From Nocardioides sp. InS609-2 (lineage in GTDB: Bacteria; Actinomycetota; Actinomycetes; Propionibacteriales; Nocardioidaceae): a stretch of DNA of 64,000 nt. Under the pieces are notes generated by a model. The model made no database searches. It was given only the letters and a program-made list of their open reading frames with translations, and was not told the DNA's origin. Each line of letters opens with the position of its first letter. Position 1 is the stretch's first letter. Below are positions 27,931-40,808 of the stretch, in pieces. The translations under genes and the position numbers were made by a program. The stretch spans positions 434,001 through 498,000 of the forward strand of contig NZ_CP060034.1 of the NCBI RefSeq assembly GCF_023208195.1. The letters run 5' to 3'.

Positions 27931-27931
<1 letters not shown>
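27281..27931 (-). CDS. HAD-superfamily hydrolase (beta-phosphoglucomutase-like phosphatase)
   Basis: 216 residues. Motif I is WDMDGTLVDTEPYW with nucleophile D7 and acid D9. Motif II threonine is in ALVTMSYRR, the motif III lysine in GKPHPAPY, and motif IV in AIEDSNTGARSA. A subclass I cap lies between motifs I and II. It is a phosphatase of a small sugar phosphate or nucleotide; the substrate is unknown. The start overlaps the metH stop (TGATG), so it is co-translated with metH. Confidence 0.92.
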
Positions 27932-31653
<3,722 letters not shown>

Positions 31654-31791
31654 GGGGCATCCTCTCGGGCGGCCGCAAAGGGTGCGGGTCATCCCAGCCT
31701 AGGGAGGCAGTCCAGGGAACGGACGGCGTTCCCGCATCGTGACACCGCCCAAAGACCGCGACGAAATCCACGTCCGCACTAGGGTTACGGG

Positions 31792-32646
31792 GTGATCGAG
31801 ATCGATGACCTCACCGACCTGGTGAACCCCGTGGTGATTGCCGCCTTCGAGGGCTGGAACGACGCCGCGGAGTCCGCCTCCCAGGTGGTTGGCCACCTCT
31901 TCGACGTGTGGGGCGCGAAGGTGGTGGGCGCTATCGATCCGGAGGAGTTCTACGACTTCCAGGTCAACCGGCCGCTGGTCTCCACCGACGACAACGGCTA
32001 CCGCCGGCTGATCTGGCCGACCACCCAGATCGCGGTCGCGTCGCCGCCCAACCTCGACCGCGACGTCATCCTGATCCGCGGCATCGAACCCAACATGCGC
32101 TGGCGACAGTTCTGCGCCGAGCTGCTCGCCGCCTGCGACGACCTAGGTGGCGAGATGGTCGTCACCCTCGGTGCCCTGCTCGCCGACACCCCGCACACCC
32201 GGCCGATCCCGGTGACGGGTACGGCGACCGAGCCCGAGCTGGTCGACCGCCTCAAGCTCGAGCAGTCCACCTACGAAGGCCCCACCGGCATCGTCGGGGT
32301 CTTCCAGGACGCCTGCGTGCGGCTCGACATCCCTTCGGTGTCCTACTGGGCCGCCGTACCCCACTACGTCGCGCAGCCGCCGTGCCCGAAGGCAACGCTC
32401 GCCCTGATCGGCCAGATCGAGGAACTGCTCGGCGCCAGCATCCCGCTCGGCGACCTGCCCGAGGAGTCCCGGGCGTGGGAGCGCGGTGTCGACGAACTCG
32501 CCGAGGAGGACGAGGACATCGCGGAGTACGTCCAGGCCCTCGAGGAGACCCGCGACACCACCGACCTACCCGAGGCGTCCGGCGAGGCAATCGCCCGGGA
32601 GTTCGAGCGCTACCTCAAGCGGAGCCGCGGAGAAGAGCCGGAGTAG
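31792..32646 (+). CDS. PAC2 family protein
   Basis: 284 residues of the PAC2 family (proteasome assembly chaperone 2 fold), common in actinobacteria. Family patterns are PVVIAAFEGWNDAAESAS at the N-terminus, the GIEPNMRWRQF segment and LGALLADTPHTRP. A C-terminal acidic helical extension follows. The name reflects a fold shared with the eukaryotic chaperone. A role with the bacterial proteasome is unproven, and the gene is 8 kb from arc. It starts at GTG 31792, divergent from metH. Confidence 0.92.
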   Translation: MIEIDDLTDLVNPVVIAAFEGWNDAAESASQVVGHLFDVWGAKVVGAIDPEEFYDFQVNRPLVSTDDNGYRRLIWPTTQIAVASPPNLDRDVILIRGIEPNMRWRQFCAELLAACDDLGGEMVVTLGALLADTPHTRPIPVTGTATEPELVDRLKLEQSTYEGPTGIVGVFQDACVRLDIPSVSYWAAVPHYVAQPPCPKATLALIGQIEELLGASIPLGDLPEESRAWERGVDELAEEDEDIAEYVQALEETRDTTDLPEASGEAIAREFERYLKRSRGEEPE

Positions 32647-32663
32647 TCCCCGGCTCGTCTGGC

Positions 32664-32767
32664 TGCGGTTTGGTCACAAACCGCAGACTTCGGATCCGGA
32701 TGGTTGCGGATTGGTCCCAAACCGCAAGTCCCGGGCGCGGATGCACGACGTTTGGTCCCAAACCGCA
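32664..32767. repeat. palindromic repeat triplet, site 5 (between convergent genes)
   Basis: Three units at 32664-32685, 32705-32726 and 32746-32767, each 41 bases from the last. The first centre GGTCAC is the reverse complement of the GTGACC centre at site 4. They lie between the stops of PAC2 (32646) and mshC (32779). The third unit has a degenerate left arm. Confidence 0.9.
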
Positions 32768-32778
32768 AGCAACATCCG

Positions 32779-34014
32779 TCAGAGCGCCAGCCCCAACGAC
32801 GCATCGAGCAGATCGCGTACGACGCTCGCCGCGGTCTTGTCTGATGTGTCCGCGAGCCCCGACGTACCCAGCGTCGCGTCGACCCACCGCTCCACCACCG
32901 CCACGGCGGTCGGGGCGTCGAGGTCGTCGGCCAGCGCGGCCACTACGGCGGCGACCACAGGACCAGCGGGAGCCCCCGCGCCCAGGGCCAGCGCCGAGCG
33001 CCAGCGCTCGAGCGTGTCGACGGCGTCGAAGAGCCCGTTGTCGGTCCACTCCCAATCGTCGCGGTAGTGGTGGCTCAGCAGCACCAGCCGGATCGCCATC
33101 GGGTCGATATCGCTGTTGCGCAGGGCGGACACGAAGACCAGGTTGCCGCGCGACTTCGACATCTTCTCGCCGTCGTAGCCGACCATCCCGGCGTGGGCGT
33201 AGGCCAGCGCGAAGTCGGAGCCACTGGCCACCTGGCCCTCACCAGCACTCATCTCGTGGTGCGGGAAGACGAGATCGGAGCCGCCACCCTGTACGTCGAA
33301 CGCCTCACCGAGGTACTCCTGCGCGATGGCCGTGCACTCGATGTGCCAGCCGGGGCGGCCCGGCCCGAAGGGGCTGTCCCAGGCCGGCTCGTCGGGTCGC
33401 TCGCCCCGCCAGACCACGCAGTCGAGGGGGTCGCGCTTGCCCTCGCGGTCGGGGTCTCCACCGCGCTCGGCGAAGACGAGGAGCATCTCGTCGCGCTCCA
33501 TGCGCGAGATCTCACCGAACCGCGGGTCCGACGTCACGGAGAAGTAGAGGTCGTCGTCGACCCGGTAGATCGAACCGGCCTCCTCCAGCCGCTGGATCAG
33601 CGCGATCACGAGCGGGATCGACTCGACCGCGCCGACGTAGTGCGCAGGCGGGAGCACCCGCAGCGCCTCCATGTCCTGGCGGAAGAGCTCGGTCTCGCGC
33701 TCGGCGAGCGCCACCCAGTCGAGGTTGACCTTCAGGGCACGCTCGAGCAGCGGGTCGTCGACGTCGGTGACGTTCTGCACGTAGCTGACCTCGTGCCCGG
33801 CGACCCGCCAGGCACGGTTGAGCAGGTCGAACCCGACGTACGTAGCGGCGTGCCCGATGTGGGTGGCGTCGTACGGCGTGATCCCGCAGACGTAGAGCCG
33901 AGCCGGCCCCTCCGGGCTGGTCTCGACGAGCGTCCCCGTGGCCGTGTCGTGGATCCGCACCGGCGGACCGGTCTCGGGGAGGGTGGGGACATCGGGGGTT
34001 GACCAGGCACGCAT
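32779..34014 (-). CDS. mshC: cysteine--1-D-myo-inosityl 2-amino-2-deoxy-alpha-D-glucopyranoside ligase
   Basis: 411 residues; adds cysteine to GlcN-Ins in mycothiol synthesis. A class I aminoacyl-tRNA-synthetase-like fold with a zinc ligand in [10 protein letters not shown], a HIGH-type motif THIGHAATY, and KMSKSRGN. It is distinguished from CysS by its length and the [13 protein letters not shown] signature. It shows that the host uses mycothiol. Last gene of a four-gene minus operon with the phosphatase, DUF3090 and SCO1664 proteins, an order conserved in actinobacteria. Confidence 0.95.
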   Translation of the reverse strand: MRAWSTPDVPTLPETGPPVRIHDTATGTLVETSPEGPARLYVCGITPYDATHIGHAATYVGFDLLNRAWRVAGHEVSYVQNVTDVDDPLLERALKVNLDWVALAERETELFRQDMEALRVLPPAHYVGAVESIPLVIALIQRLEEAGSIYRVDDDLYFSVTSDPRFGEISRMERDEMLLVFAERGGDPDREGKRDPLDCVVWRGERPDEPAWDSPFGPGRPGWHIECTAIAQEYLGEAFDVQGGGSDLVFPHHEMSAGEGQVASGSDFALAYAHAGMVGYDGEKMSKSRGNLVFVSALRNSDIDPMAIRLVLLSHHYRDDWEWTDNGLFDAVDTLERWRSALALGAGAPAGPVVAAVVAALADDLDAPTAVAVVERWVDATLGTSGLADTSDKTAASVVRDLLDASLGLAL

Positions 34015-34041
34015 GGCGGGCAGCCTACCCAGCGCTCGGTG

Positions 34042-34812
34042 TCAGAACGGTGGCCAGGGGATGGCCGGTCCGTGCCCGTGCGGCGCGGGCATCACCGGGT
34101 CGGCGAGGAGCCTGCGGCATCGCGCCTCGAGGGCGTCGACCTCGTCGTCATCGAGCAGCTGACCTAGTGCGCTGTCGCGCACCTGCGACAGCACCATGGC
34201 GACGCCGTTGACGTCGTCGTCCGAAAGCGGCTCGCCGAGCCAACCCCACAGCACTGTGCGCAGCTTGGGCTCAACGTGGAAGCTCACGCCGTGGTCGACG
34301 CCGTACCGGTGTCCGTCGGCCATTGGGAGCACGTGCCCGCCCTTGCGGTCGGCGTTGTTGACCAGGATGTCGAAGACGGCCATTCGACGCAGCGCAGCGG
34401 AGTCCTCGTGCACCAGTGAAACCGCCCGGTCGCGCTCGTCGACGCCGTCGAACACGTGCAGGTAGCCGTCGGGTTGGCGTCCAGTGCGGACGATGTCGAC
34501 GGAGGTCTGCTCCGGGTCGGGCTCCATCCACGCCTGCACCATGCCGGGGCCGTGCGGACCGTCGCGCAGCACCGTGGGCGGTACGACGCCCCAGCCGAGC
34601 ACCTCGGAGACGGCATACGCCGCCACTTCACGGGCGGCCAGCGTGCCGTCGGGGAAGTCCCACAGGGGTCGCTCCCCCGCGATCGGCTTGTAGACGATCT
34701 TGAGGTCGCCCAGCGCGCCGATGAACGTTGCGTTGGAGGCGGGCATCACCCGACCGTGCAGCTTGAGGTCACCCTCGAGCAGGTCCTCGACGCCCACCGT
34801 CAGCTCTGCCAT
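34042..34812 (-). CDS. SCO1664 family protein
   Basis: 256 residues from ATG 34812. A conserved actinobacterial family with a distant protein/phosphatidylinositol-kinase-like fold (LKIVYKPIAGERPLWDFPDG, AVFDILVNNADRKGGHVL, YGVDHGVSFH). The NADRK and GVDHG segments resemble catalytic and metal-binding loops of PI3/4-kinase-like proteins. Function unknown. Encoded between DUF3090 and mshC. Confidence 0.88.
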   Translation of the reverse strand: MAELTVGVEDLLEGDLKLHGRVMPASNATFIGALGDLKIVYKPIAGERPLWDFPDGTLAAREVAAYAVSEVLGWGVVPPTVLRDGPHGPGMVQAWMEPDPEQTSVDIVRTGRQPDGYLHVFDGVDERDRAVSLVHEDSAALRRMAVFDILVNNADRKGGHVLPMADGHRYGVDHGVSFHVEPKLRTVLWGWLGEPLSDDDVNGVAMVLSQVRDSALGQLLDDDEVDALEARCRRLLADPVMPAPHGHGPAIPWPPF

Positions 34813-34822
34813 GGCGTCGGGT

Positions 34823-35398
34823 CTAGGGGTCGCGTCGACGGAAGCCGTTGGCGCGCACGCACAGGTGTCCGTCGGGGTCGAGAGGGTTGCCGCAGAACGG
34901 ACATGGCGGGCGGCCGGCCTCGATGACCCGGGCCGAGCGCTGCACGAACGCACGGGCCATGCCGGCGCCCAGCCGGACCAGGAAGATCTCCTCGGGCTCG
35001 GGCTCCTCCAGGTCCTCGTCGAGTTGCTCGGGCGAGACGACGGCGGCCTCGGTGTAGGGGAAGACCTCGATCACGATCCGCTCGTCGTTGGGGTCCCACG
35101 ACAGCGTCATGGTGCCGGCGCGGAACTCCTCCTCGATCGGCTGCTCGAGCGGGTGGTCGTCGTCGAGGTCGAGCGGCGCGACCGCGGGGATGAGCCCCTG
35201 GGTGTCCTCGGTCGTCATCAGCTCGTCGAGCAGCTCGTCGACGCGTTCGACGAGCGCGGCGACCTGCTGCTTCTCGAGGGCGACTGTGACCAGCTTCGGT
35301 CCGGTGCGCGCCTGCAGGAAGAACGTGCGCTGGCCGGGCAGGCCGACCGTGCCCACGACGAAGCGGTCGGGTGGGTCGAAGGAGTGCACGACAGGCAT
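34823..35398 (-). CDS. DUF3090 family protein
   Basis: 191 residues from ATG 35398. The N-terminus VVHSFDPPDRFVVGTVGLPG is typical of DUF3090. The C-terminus has a zinc-ribbon-like CPFCGNPLDPDGHLC (two CxxC/C-type half sites), suggesting metal or nucleic-acid binding. Always found with SCO1664 and mshC in actinobacteria. Function unknown. It ends 10 bases before the SCO1664 start. Confidence 0.88.
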   Translation of the reverse strand: MPVVHSFDPPDRFVVGTVGLPGQRTFFLQARTGPKLVTVALEKQQVAALVERVDELLDELMTTEDTQGLIPAVAPLDLDDDHPLEQPIEEEFRAGTMTLSWDPNDERIVIEVFPYTEAAVVSPEQLDEDLEEPEPEEIFLVRLGAGMARAFVQRSARVIEAGRPPCPFCGNPLDPDGHLCVRANGFRRRDP

Positions 35399-35408
35399 GT
35401 CGCCCACC

Positions 35409-36137
35409 CTATGACTGTGTCCCAGCCGGGGTCGGGCCCGCTCCCCCACCGACGGTGGCGTCTGTGCTCACCTTGCGCCGGGAGCGCTTCGTTGGCTTCG
35501 GTGGCTTGAGCCACGAGAGGTCTCCGGCGTGGGTGTTGCTGGCCAGGACGTAGGGCCGGGCGTCGGTGTACCTGATGATGCTGACCGACGCGGGGTCGAC
35601 GACGATCCGCTGGAACTGGTCGAGGTGCGTGCCGAGGGCGTCGGCCAGGATCGACTTGATGATGTCGCCATGGCTCACGGCGACCCAGACGGCGTCGTCC
35701 CCGTGCTCGTCACGGATCTGCGCGTCGCGACGTCGTACGGCGGCTACGGCCCGGTCCTGCATGGCTCGCATCGACTCGCCACCCGGGAAGGCCGCGGCCG
35801 AGGGCTGCTGCTGGACGAGCTTCCACAGCGGTTCCTTGACGAGGTCCTTCAGGGCGCGGCCCTGCCAGTCCCCGTAGTCACACTCGGTCAGCTTCGACTC
35901 GCGGCTGGCCTTCAACGCGTCCGGGTGGGCCTTCACGATCGCGGCAGCCGTCTGGCGGCAGCGCTCGAGTGGGCTGGTCACCACCGCCCGCAACGGCACG
36001 GCGGCCAGCCGCTCGCCAGTCGTGCGCGCCTGCTCCTCGCCGGCCTCGTCGAGGAGTACGCCGGGCGTGCGGCCCGCCAGCACCCCGCTGGCGTTGGCCG
36101 TCGTACGGCCGTGTCGGACGAGGATCACGGTTGCCAT
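35409..36137 (-). CDS. histidine phosphatase family protein (MSMEG_4193-type)
   Basis: 242 residues. Phosphoglycerate-mutase-like phosphatase with the RHG motif LVRHGRTTANASG at the N-terminus, SPLERCRQTA, and the second histidine in AVSHGDIIKS. The C-terminal 35 residues are basic then Gly/Pro-rich. First gene of the operon ending in mshC, which suggests an unassigned role near mycothiol metabolism. It starts at ATG 36137. Confidence 0.9.
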   Translation of the reverse strand: MATVILVRHGRTTANASGVLAGRTPGVLLDEAGEEQARTTGERLAAVPLRAVVTSPLERCRQTAAAIVKAHPDALKASRESKLTECDYGDWQGRALKDLVKEPLWKLVQQQPSAAAFPGGESMRAMQDRAVAAVRRRDAQIRDEHGDDAVWVAVSHGDIIKSILADALGTHLDQFQRIVVDPASVSIIRYTDARPYVLASNTHAGDLSWLKPPKPTKRSRRKVSTDATVGGGAGPTPAGTQS

Positions 36138-36182
36138 GGCGGCGACTGTAGCCGGGAGAGCACGGGGGCTAGCCTGCGTGCT

Positions 36183-37160
36183 GTGATCGTCGACAACGCC
36201 CTGTACCGCGACGGAGTCCGGGTCCCGGTCGACTGCGAGATCGCCGACCTGGCCGCAATGCGCGAGCGCATCAGCCCGGGAGACTTCGTGTGGGTCGGCC
36301 TGCACGAGCCCACCGCCGACGAGATGCAGGAAGTCGCTGCGGCGTTCGACCTCCACCCGCTTTCGGTCGAGGACGCGCTGAACGCCCACCAGCGGCCCAA
36401 GCTCGAGCGCTACGACGACAGCCTGTTCCTCATCCTCAAGACGCTCTGGTACGTCGACGAGGACGACGCCGTCGAGACCGGCGAGATCAGCCTGTTCGTC
36501 GGTGACGACTTCGTGGTCTCCGTGCGGCACGGCACGGGCGGTGACCTCCACGCCGCCCGGCTGGGGCTGGAACAACGGCAGAAGGTGCTGATGCACGGTC
36601 CGTCGGCGGTCGTCTACGCGGTGTGCGACCAGGTGGTCGACCACTACGAAGAGGTCGCCGAGTGCCTCACCGAGGACGTCGACGAGGTCGAGGAGTCCGT
36701 GTTCAGCACCGACCGCACAAAGGACGCCGCCCGCATCTACGTGCTGAAGCGCGAGCTCGCAGAGGTACGGCGCGCCGTACTGCCGCTGCGTGACCCGATC
36801 GGCCGCTTCACCGGCGGCATGGTGCGCGGCATGGACCCCGAGGCTGGTCCGTACTTCCGTGACGTTGGCGACCACCTCTCGCGGGTCTCCGACACGATCG
36901 ACGCGCTCGACCTGCTGCTGTCGACTGCCTTCGACGCGCACCTCGCGCAGATCTCGGTGCAGCAGAACGACGACATGCGCAAGATCTCGGCGGGCGCCGC
37001 GCTGATCGTCGTGCCGACACTCATCGCGGGCGTCTACGGCATGAACTTCGACCATATGCCCGAGCTGCACTGGACCTACGGCTACGCGTTCGCCGTCGCC
37101 CTGATGCTGGGTAGCTCCGCCGGCCTGCTCTGGCTGTTCAAGCGCTCCGGGTGGTTGTAA
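36183..37160 (+). CDS. corA: CorA-type magnesium/cobalt transporter
   Basis: 325 residues. A large N-terminal cytoplasmic domain and long stalk helix precede two C-terminal membrane spans (ISAGAALIVVPTLIAGVYGM and YAFAVALMLGSSAGLLWLF). The signature YGMNF lies between them at the periplasmic loop. The pentameric channel imports Mg2+ (also Co2+ or Ni2+). It starts at GTG 36183; divergent from the histidine phosphatase and convergent with uppP. Confidence 0.94.
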   Translation: MIVDNALYRDGVRVPVDCEIADLAAMRERISPGDFVWVGLHEPTADEMQEVAAAFDLHPLSVEDALNAHQRPKLERYDDSLFLILKTLWYVDEDDAVETGEISLFVGDDFVVSVRHGTGGDLHAARLGLEQRQKVLMHGPSAVVYAVCDQVVDHYEEVAECLTEDVDEVEESVFSTDRTKDAARIYVLKRELAEVRRAVLPLRDPIGRFTGGMVRGMDPEAGPYFRDVGDHLSRVSDTIDALDLLLSTAFDAHLAQISVQQNDDMRKISAGAALIVVPTLIAGVYGMNFDHMPELHWTYGYAFAVALMLGSSAGLLWLFKRSGWL

Positions 37161-37164
37161 CGGC

Positions 37165-37989
37165 TCAGGCCGTCAGCACGCCGGTCGCCAGCAGGATCAG
37201 CGTGGCCGCGCCGAGCGCGATCCGGTAGAGGACGAACGGCGTGTAGGACTTCGTCGAGACGTAGCGCAGCAGCCAGGCGATCGCCGCGTAGCCCACGACG
37301 AACGACACGACCGTCGCGACGATGGTCGGTCCCCAGCCATAGGTGTTGTCGCCGTTCGGGATCTCCTTGAGCTCGAAGAGCCCCGCCCCGACGACCGCGG
37401 GGATCGCCAGTAGGAACGCGTAGCGGGTCGCCGCCTCGCGCTCGAAGCCGAGGAACCGGCCCATCGAGATCGTCGCGCCGCTGCGGGACACGCCGGGGAT
37501 GAGCGCCAGCGCCTGGGCCGCGCCCATCAGGATCGCGTCGCGCAGCGTCAGGTCCTTCATCTGCTTGTCGTCGGCGCTCGTGCGGTCGGCGATGCCGAGC
37601 ACGATGCCGAGCACGATCAGCGTGCAGCCGATGATCCAAAGGTTGCGGAAGTCGCGCTCGATGACGTCCTTGAGGAGCACACCGAGTACGACGATCGGCA
37701 GCGAGCCGATGATGATGAACCAGCCCATCCGGGCGTCGAAGTGGCCGCGGTACTCCGGCTTGAAGAGCGAGACCACCCACGTCGACCCGATCCGCCAGAT
37801 GTCCTTGCGGAAGTAGATGAGCACGGCCAGCTCGGTGCCGATCTGGATCACTGCCGTGAACGCCGCGCCCGGGTCGCCCCAGCCGAAGAGCTCGGGGAAG
37901 ATCCGCAGGTGGGCGCTGCTGGAGATGGGCAGGAACTCGGTCAGGCCCTGGATGACACCGAGCACCACGGCCTTGAGGAGATCGAACAC
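37165..37989 (-). CDS. uppP: undecaprenyl-diphosphatase
   Basis: 274 residues, about eight membrane spans. It recycles undecaprenyl pyrophosphate to the monophosphate for peptidoglycan synthesis. Signature motifs are VIQGLTEFLPISSSAHL and IPGVSRSGATIS. GTG at 37989 is the likely start (VFDLLKAVVLG). It ends 4 bases from the corA stop. The intact uppP contrasts with the decayed uppS at 41753. Confidence 0.95.
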   Translation of the reverse strand: MFDLLKAVVLGVIQGLTEFLPISSSAHLRIFPELFGWGDPGAAFTAVIQIGTELAVLIYFRKDIWRIGSTWVVSLFKPEYRGHFDARMGWFIIIGSLPIVVLGVLLKDVIERDFRNLWIIGCTLIVLGIVLGIADRTSADDKQMKDLTLRDAILMGAAQALALIPGVSRSGATISMGRFLGFEREAATRYAFLLAIPAVVGAGLFELKEIPNGDNTYGWGPTIVATVVSFVVGYAAIAWLLRYVSTKSYTPFVLYRIALGAATLILLATGVLTA

Positions 37990-38104
37990 GGCGCAAAGCC
38001 TACGGGGGCTCCCGCCCGGTCTGACGAATCGGCAGCGCGCGGGCATCGGCGTGGCGCCGGGCCGGGTGCTCGGTGGTCGGCGAACGGGTCGCTAGCGTGG
38101 CGCC

Positions 38105-39052
38105 ATGCAACAGCGCTCAATGGGCTCGACAGGGCTCAAGGTCTCCCGGCTCGGCCTCGGCACGATGACCTGGGGACGTGACACCGACGAGCACGAGGCC
38201 CGCGACCAGCTGATCTCCTTCGCCGAGGCGGGCGGCACCCTGGTCGACACCGCGGCGGGCTACGGCGACGGCGCGTCGGAGGAGCTGATCGGCACCCTCA
38301 TCGGCGACGTGGTCGCCCGCGACGAGATCGTGCTGGCCACCAAGGCCGGCATCTCCCGGCGCACCGGCGAGCGGGTCACCGACACCTCGCGGGGCCATCT
38401 GCTCACCTGCCTCGACGCGTCGCTGCGTCGGCTCAAGGTCGACCACGTGGACCTGTGGCAGGTGCACGTCTGGACCGACGAGACGCCGGTCGAGGAGACG
38501 CTGAGCGCGCTCGACCTCGCGGTGGCCACCGGCCGCGCGTCGTACGTCGGGATCTCGAACTACTCCGGCTGGCAGACTGCGCAGGCGGCCACCTGGCAGC
38601 GCGCGGTGCCGGGGCGCACTCCGCTGGCGTCGACGCAGGTGGAGTACTCCCTGCTCAACCGGGCCATCGAGCACGAGGTCGTCCCCGCCGCTGCGGCCCT
38701 GGGCCTCGGCGTACTCCCCTGGTCGCCGTTGGGACGCGGCGTGCTCACCGGCAAGTACCGCAACGGCACGCCGTCTGACTCGCGCGGCGCCTCGCCGCAC
38801 TTCGCGAACTTCGTCGGCAACTACCTCGACGAGCGTGGCCGCAGCATCGTCGAAGCGGTCTGTCGCGCCGCCGAAGGACTCGGTTGGAGCCCACTCGAGG
38901 TCGCGCTGGTGTGGGTGCGGGACCGACCAGGGGTCACCGCGCCCATCGTCGGTGCCCGCACCGCCAGCCAACTGTCAGGCGCCCTGGGAGCGGAGGAGCT
39001 GGTCCTGCCCACCGAGATCGTCGACGCACTCGACGACGTCTCTGGAGAATGA
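38105..39052 (+). CDS. aldo/keto reductase
   Basis: 315 residues, (beta/alpha)8 NADPH-dependent oxidoreductase. Catalytic tetrad positions are visible: Asp and Tyr in DTAAGYGDG, Lys in LATKAGIS, His in WQVHVW. The cofactor end is APIVGARTASQLSG. Carbonyl substrate unknown. The DUF5703 gene starts 5 bases after its stop and is probably co-transcribed. Confidence 0.93.
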   Translation: MQQRSMGSTGLKVSRLGLGTMTWGRDTDEHEARDQLISFAEAGGTLVDTAAGYGDGASEELIGTLIGDVVARDEIVLATKAGISRRTGERVTDTSRGHLLTCLDASLRRLKVDHVDLWQVHVWTDETPVEETLSALDLAVATGRASYVGISNYSGWQTAQAATWQRAVPGRTPLASTQVEYSLLNRAIEHEVVPAAAALGLGVLPWSPLGRGVLTGKYRNGTPSDSRGASPHFANFVGNYLDERGRSIVEAVCRAAEGLGWSPLEVALVWVRDRPGVTAPIVGARTASQLSGALGAEELVLPTEIVDALDDVSGE

Positions 39053-39056
39053 GGCC

Positions 39057-39284
39057 ATGAGCCGCGCCCACCGCCGCCCGCCCACGACCCGTGGGGTGGA
39101 GTGGGAGTTCCAGAAGGTGACGTTCTCCCGTGAGTTCCCGCGCGGCGTCGTGACCAAGTTGCTCGGAGAACGGGCCGAGCACGGTGGCTGGGAACTCGAC
39201 CGCGTGCGCATCGGCCCCGACGGCACCCGGCGCGTGGTGTTGCGACGCAAGATCATCCGGCAGCGGCTGACGCTGTCGATGTGA
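39057..39284 (+). CDS. DUF5703 family protein
   Basis: 75 residues, small basic soluble protein of the DUF5703 family (VEWEFQKVTFSREFPR, HGGWELDRVRIGPDGTRRV). The ATG at 39057 directly follows the aldo/keto reductase. Function unknown. Its stop is followed by repeat site 6. Confidence 0.85.
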   Translation: MSRAHRRPPTTRGVEWEFQKVTFSREFPRGVVTKLLGERAEHGGWELDRVRIGPDGTRRVVLRRKIIRQRLTLSM

Positions 39285-39315
39285 GTCACATCTGCCTCAG
39301 GAGTTGCGGCGCGGT

Positions 39316-39477
39316 TGCGGTTTGGTCCCAAACCGCAACCGAAACGGTTCAGAGCATGCGGTTTGTGACCAATCCTGGAGGGTGCCGAGCACCCTGGCCC
39401 TGACGACTGCATGCTGCGGTTTGGTCCCAAACCGCAAGTCGAGCGGGATCAGGCATGCGGTTTGTGGCCAAACCGCA
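39316..39477. repeat. two palindromic repeat pairs, site 6 (between convergent genes)
   Basis: Units at 39316-39337 and 39357-39378 (right arm degenerate), then 39415-39436 and 39456-39477. Within each pair the spacing is 41 bases. In each pair the first centre is GGTCCC and the second GTGACC or GTGGCC. They lie between the stops of DUF5703 (39284) and the M20 peptidase (39482). Confidence 0.9.
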
Positions 39478-39481
39478 ACCC

Positions 39482-40804
39482 TCAGACGTCGTCGAGGAAC
39501 CGGTCGAAGACCCGTGCGCCGAACTCCAGCGCATCTACGGGCACCCGCTCGTCGACGCCGTGGAACAGCGCGGTGAAGTCGAGATCTGACGGCAGCCGCA
39601 GCGGCGCGAACCCGTAGGACCGCATGCCCAGCTTGTTGAAGTGCTTGGCGTCGGTGCCACCGCTCATCGTGTACGGCGCAACGATGGCGTCGGGGTCTTC
39701 GGCGATGATCGAGCGGGTCATCGCATCGACCAGGCTGCCGTCGTACGGCGTCTCCCAGGGCGGCTGGTGCGAGAGGAAGTCGATCGAGATGTTCTCGCCG
39801 CACAGCTCGGCCAGGGTCGCGAAGAACTCGTCCTCGTAGCCCGGCAGGAACCGGCCGTCGACGTGCGCGCTGGCCTCGGTCGGGATGACGTTGACCTTGT
39901 AGCCGGCGTCGAGCTGGGTCGGGTTGGCGGTGTTGCGGATGACCGCGCCGAGCATCCGGGAGGCGTCGCCGAACTCCTCGATCAGCGCCTCGGCGTTCTC
40001 GGGCGTGGCGGTCGTTCCGGCGAGCGACGCCACCGACGCCAGCAGCACCTCCATGGTGGGGGTGAGCCGCACCGGCCACTGGTAGGCGCCGATCCGCGCG
40101 ACCGCGCCGGCGAGCTCGGTCACGGCGTTGTCGCGGTTGATCATGGAGCCGTGGCCCGCCCGGCCGCGTGCGGTCAGCTTCATCCAGGCCATGCCCTTCT
40201 CGGCGGCCTCGATCAGGTAGACGCGTTTGCCACGCACGGTGGTGCTGAAGCCGCCCACCTCGCCGACCGCCTCAGTACAGTCCGCCAGTTCGTCGGCCAG
40301 GTCCTCGATCAGTGCCTCGGCGCCGTTGTGGCCCCCGGCCTCCTCATCGGCGGTGAACGCCAGCACGATCGGCCGGTCGGGCACCCGGCCCGCACGCGCC
40401 CTGGCCCTCACGACCGAAAGCAGCATCGCGTCGAAGTCCTTCATGTCGACCGCGCCGCGTCCCCAGACGTAGCCGTCGCGCACCTCACCCGAGAACGGGT
40501 GCACCTGCCAGTCCTCCGCAGCAGCCGGTACGACGTCCAGGTGGCCGTGCAGCAGCAGCGGCGCGCCGTCGCCGGATCCCCAGCGAGCGACGAGCGAGGT
40601 ACGGCCCTTGTCGCGCTCGTGCAGCTTGGCGGAGATCCCGACCTCGTCGAGCAACCCCGCGACGTACTCCGCAGCCTGCCGCTCACCGGGCCCCTCGGCG
40701 TCGCCGTAGTTGGACGTGTCCATCCGGATCAGCCGGTGGCAGATGTCCACCACTTCCCCGGCCGGGTCGGGCGCGGACTGCGTGGTCCCCTCAGGCGTCG
40801 TCAT
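39482..40804 (-). CDS. M20 family metallopeptidase (ArgE/DapE-like)
   Basis: 440 residues from ATG 40804. Di-zinc amidohydrolase fold with LLHGHLDVVPA, GRGAVDMKDF, the catalytic EE in FTADEEAGGHNG, and a late metal ligand in MSGGTDAKHFNKLG. A dimerisation domain is inserted at about 190-310. It is close to the M20/M25 dipeptidases and acetylornithine-deacetylase-like proteins; substrate not assigned. The preceding gene stops 4 bases before its start. Confidence 0.93.
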   Translation of the reverse strand: MTTPEGTTQSAPDPAGEVVDICHRLIRMDTSNYGDAEGPGERQAAEYVAGLLDEVGISAKLHERDKGRTSLVARWGSGDGAPLLLHGHLDVVPAAAEDWQVHPFSGEVRDGYVWGRGAVDMKDFDAMLLSVVRARARAGRVPDRPIVLAFTADEEAGGHNGAEALIEDLADELADCTEAVGEVGGFSTTVRGKRVYLIEAAEKGMAWMKLTARGRAGHGSMINRDNAVTELAGAVARIGAYQWPVRLTPTMEVLLASVASLAGTTATPENAEALIEEFGDASRMLGAVIRNTANPTQLDAGYKVNVIPTEASAHVDGRFLPGYEDEFFATLAELCGENISIDFLSHQPPWETPYDGSLVDAMTRSIIAEDPDAIVAPYTMSGGTDAKHFNKLGMRSYGFAPLRLPSDLDFTALFHGVDERVPVDALEFGARVFDRFLDDV

Positions 40805-40808
40805 GGGT

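Noticed and set aside
31654..31791. Cobalamin or SAM riboswitch before metH
   Set aside because: The leader is short and I could not find the conserved B12-box or a SAM aptamer core.
31792..32646. PAC2 protein as a proven proteasome assembly factor
   Set aside because: The family name comes from a eukaryotic chaperone with the same fold. There is no operon or motif link to prcA/prcB in this window.
32664..39477. CRISPR-like arrays (22-base repeats with 19-base spacers)
   Set aside because: Groups have only two to four units, the repeats are full palindromes, spacers are partly similar to each other, sites are scattered at gene ends, and there are no cas genes. They are better described as REP/BIME-like repeats.
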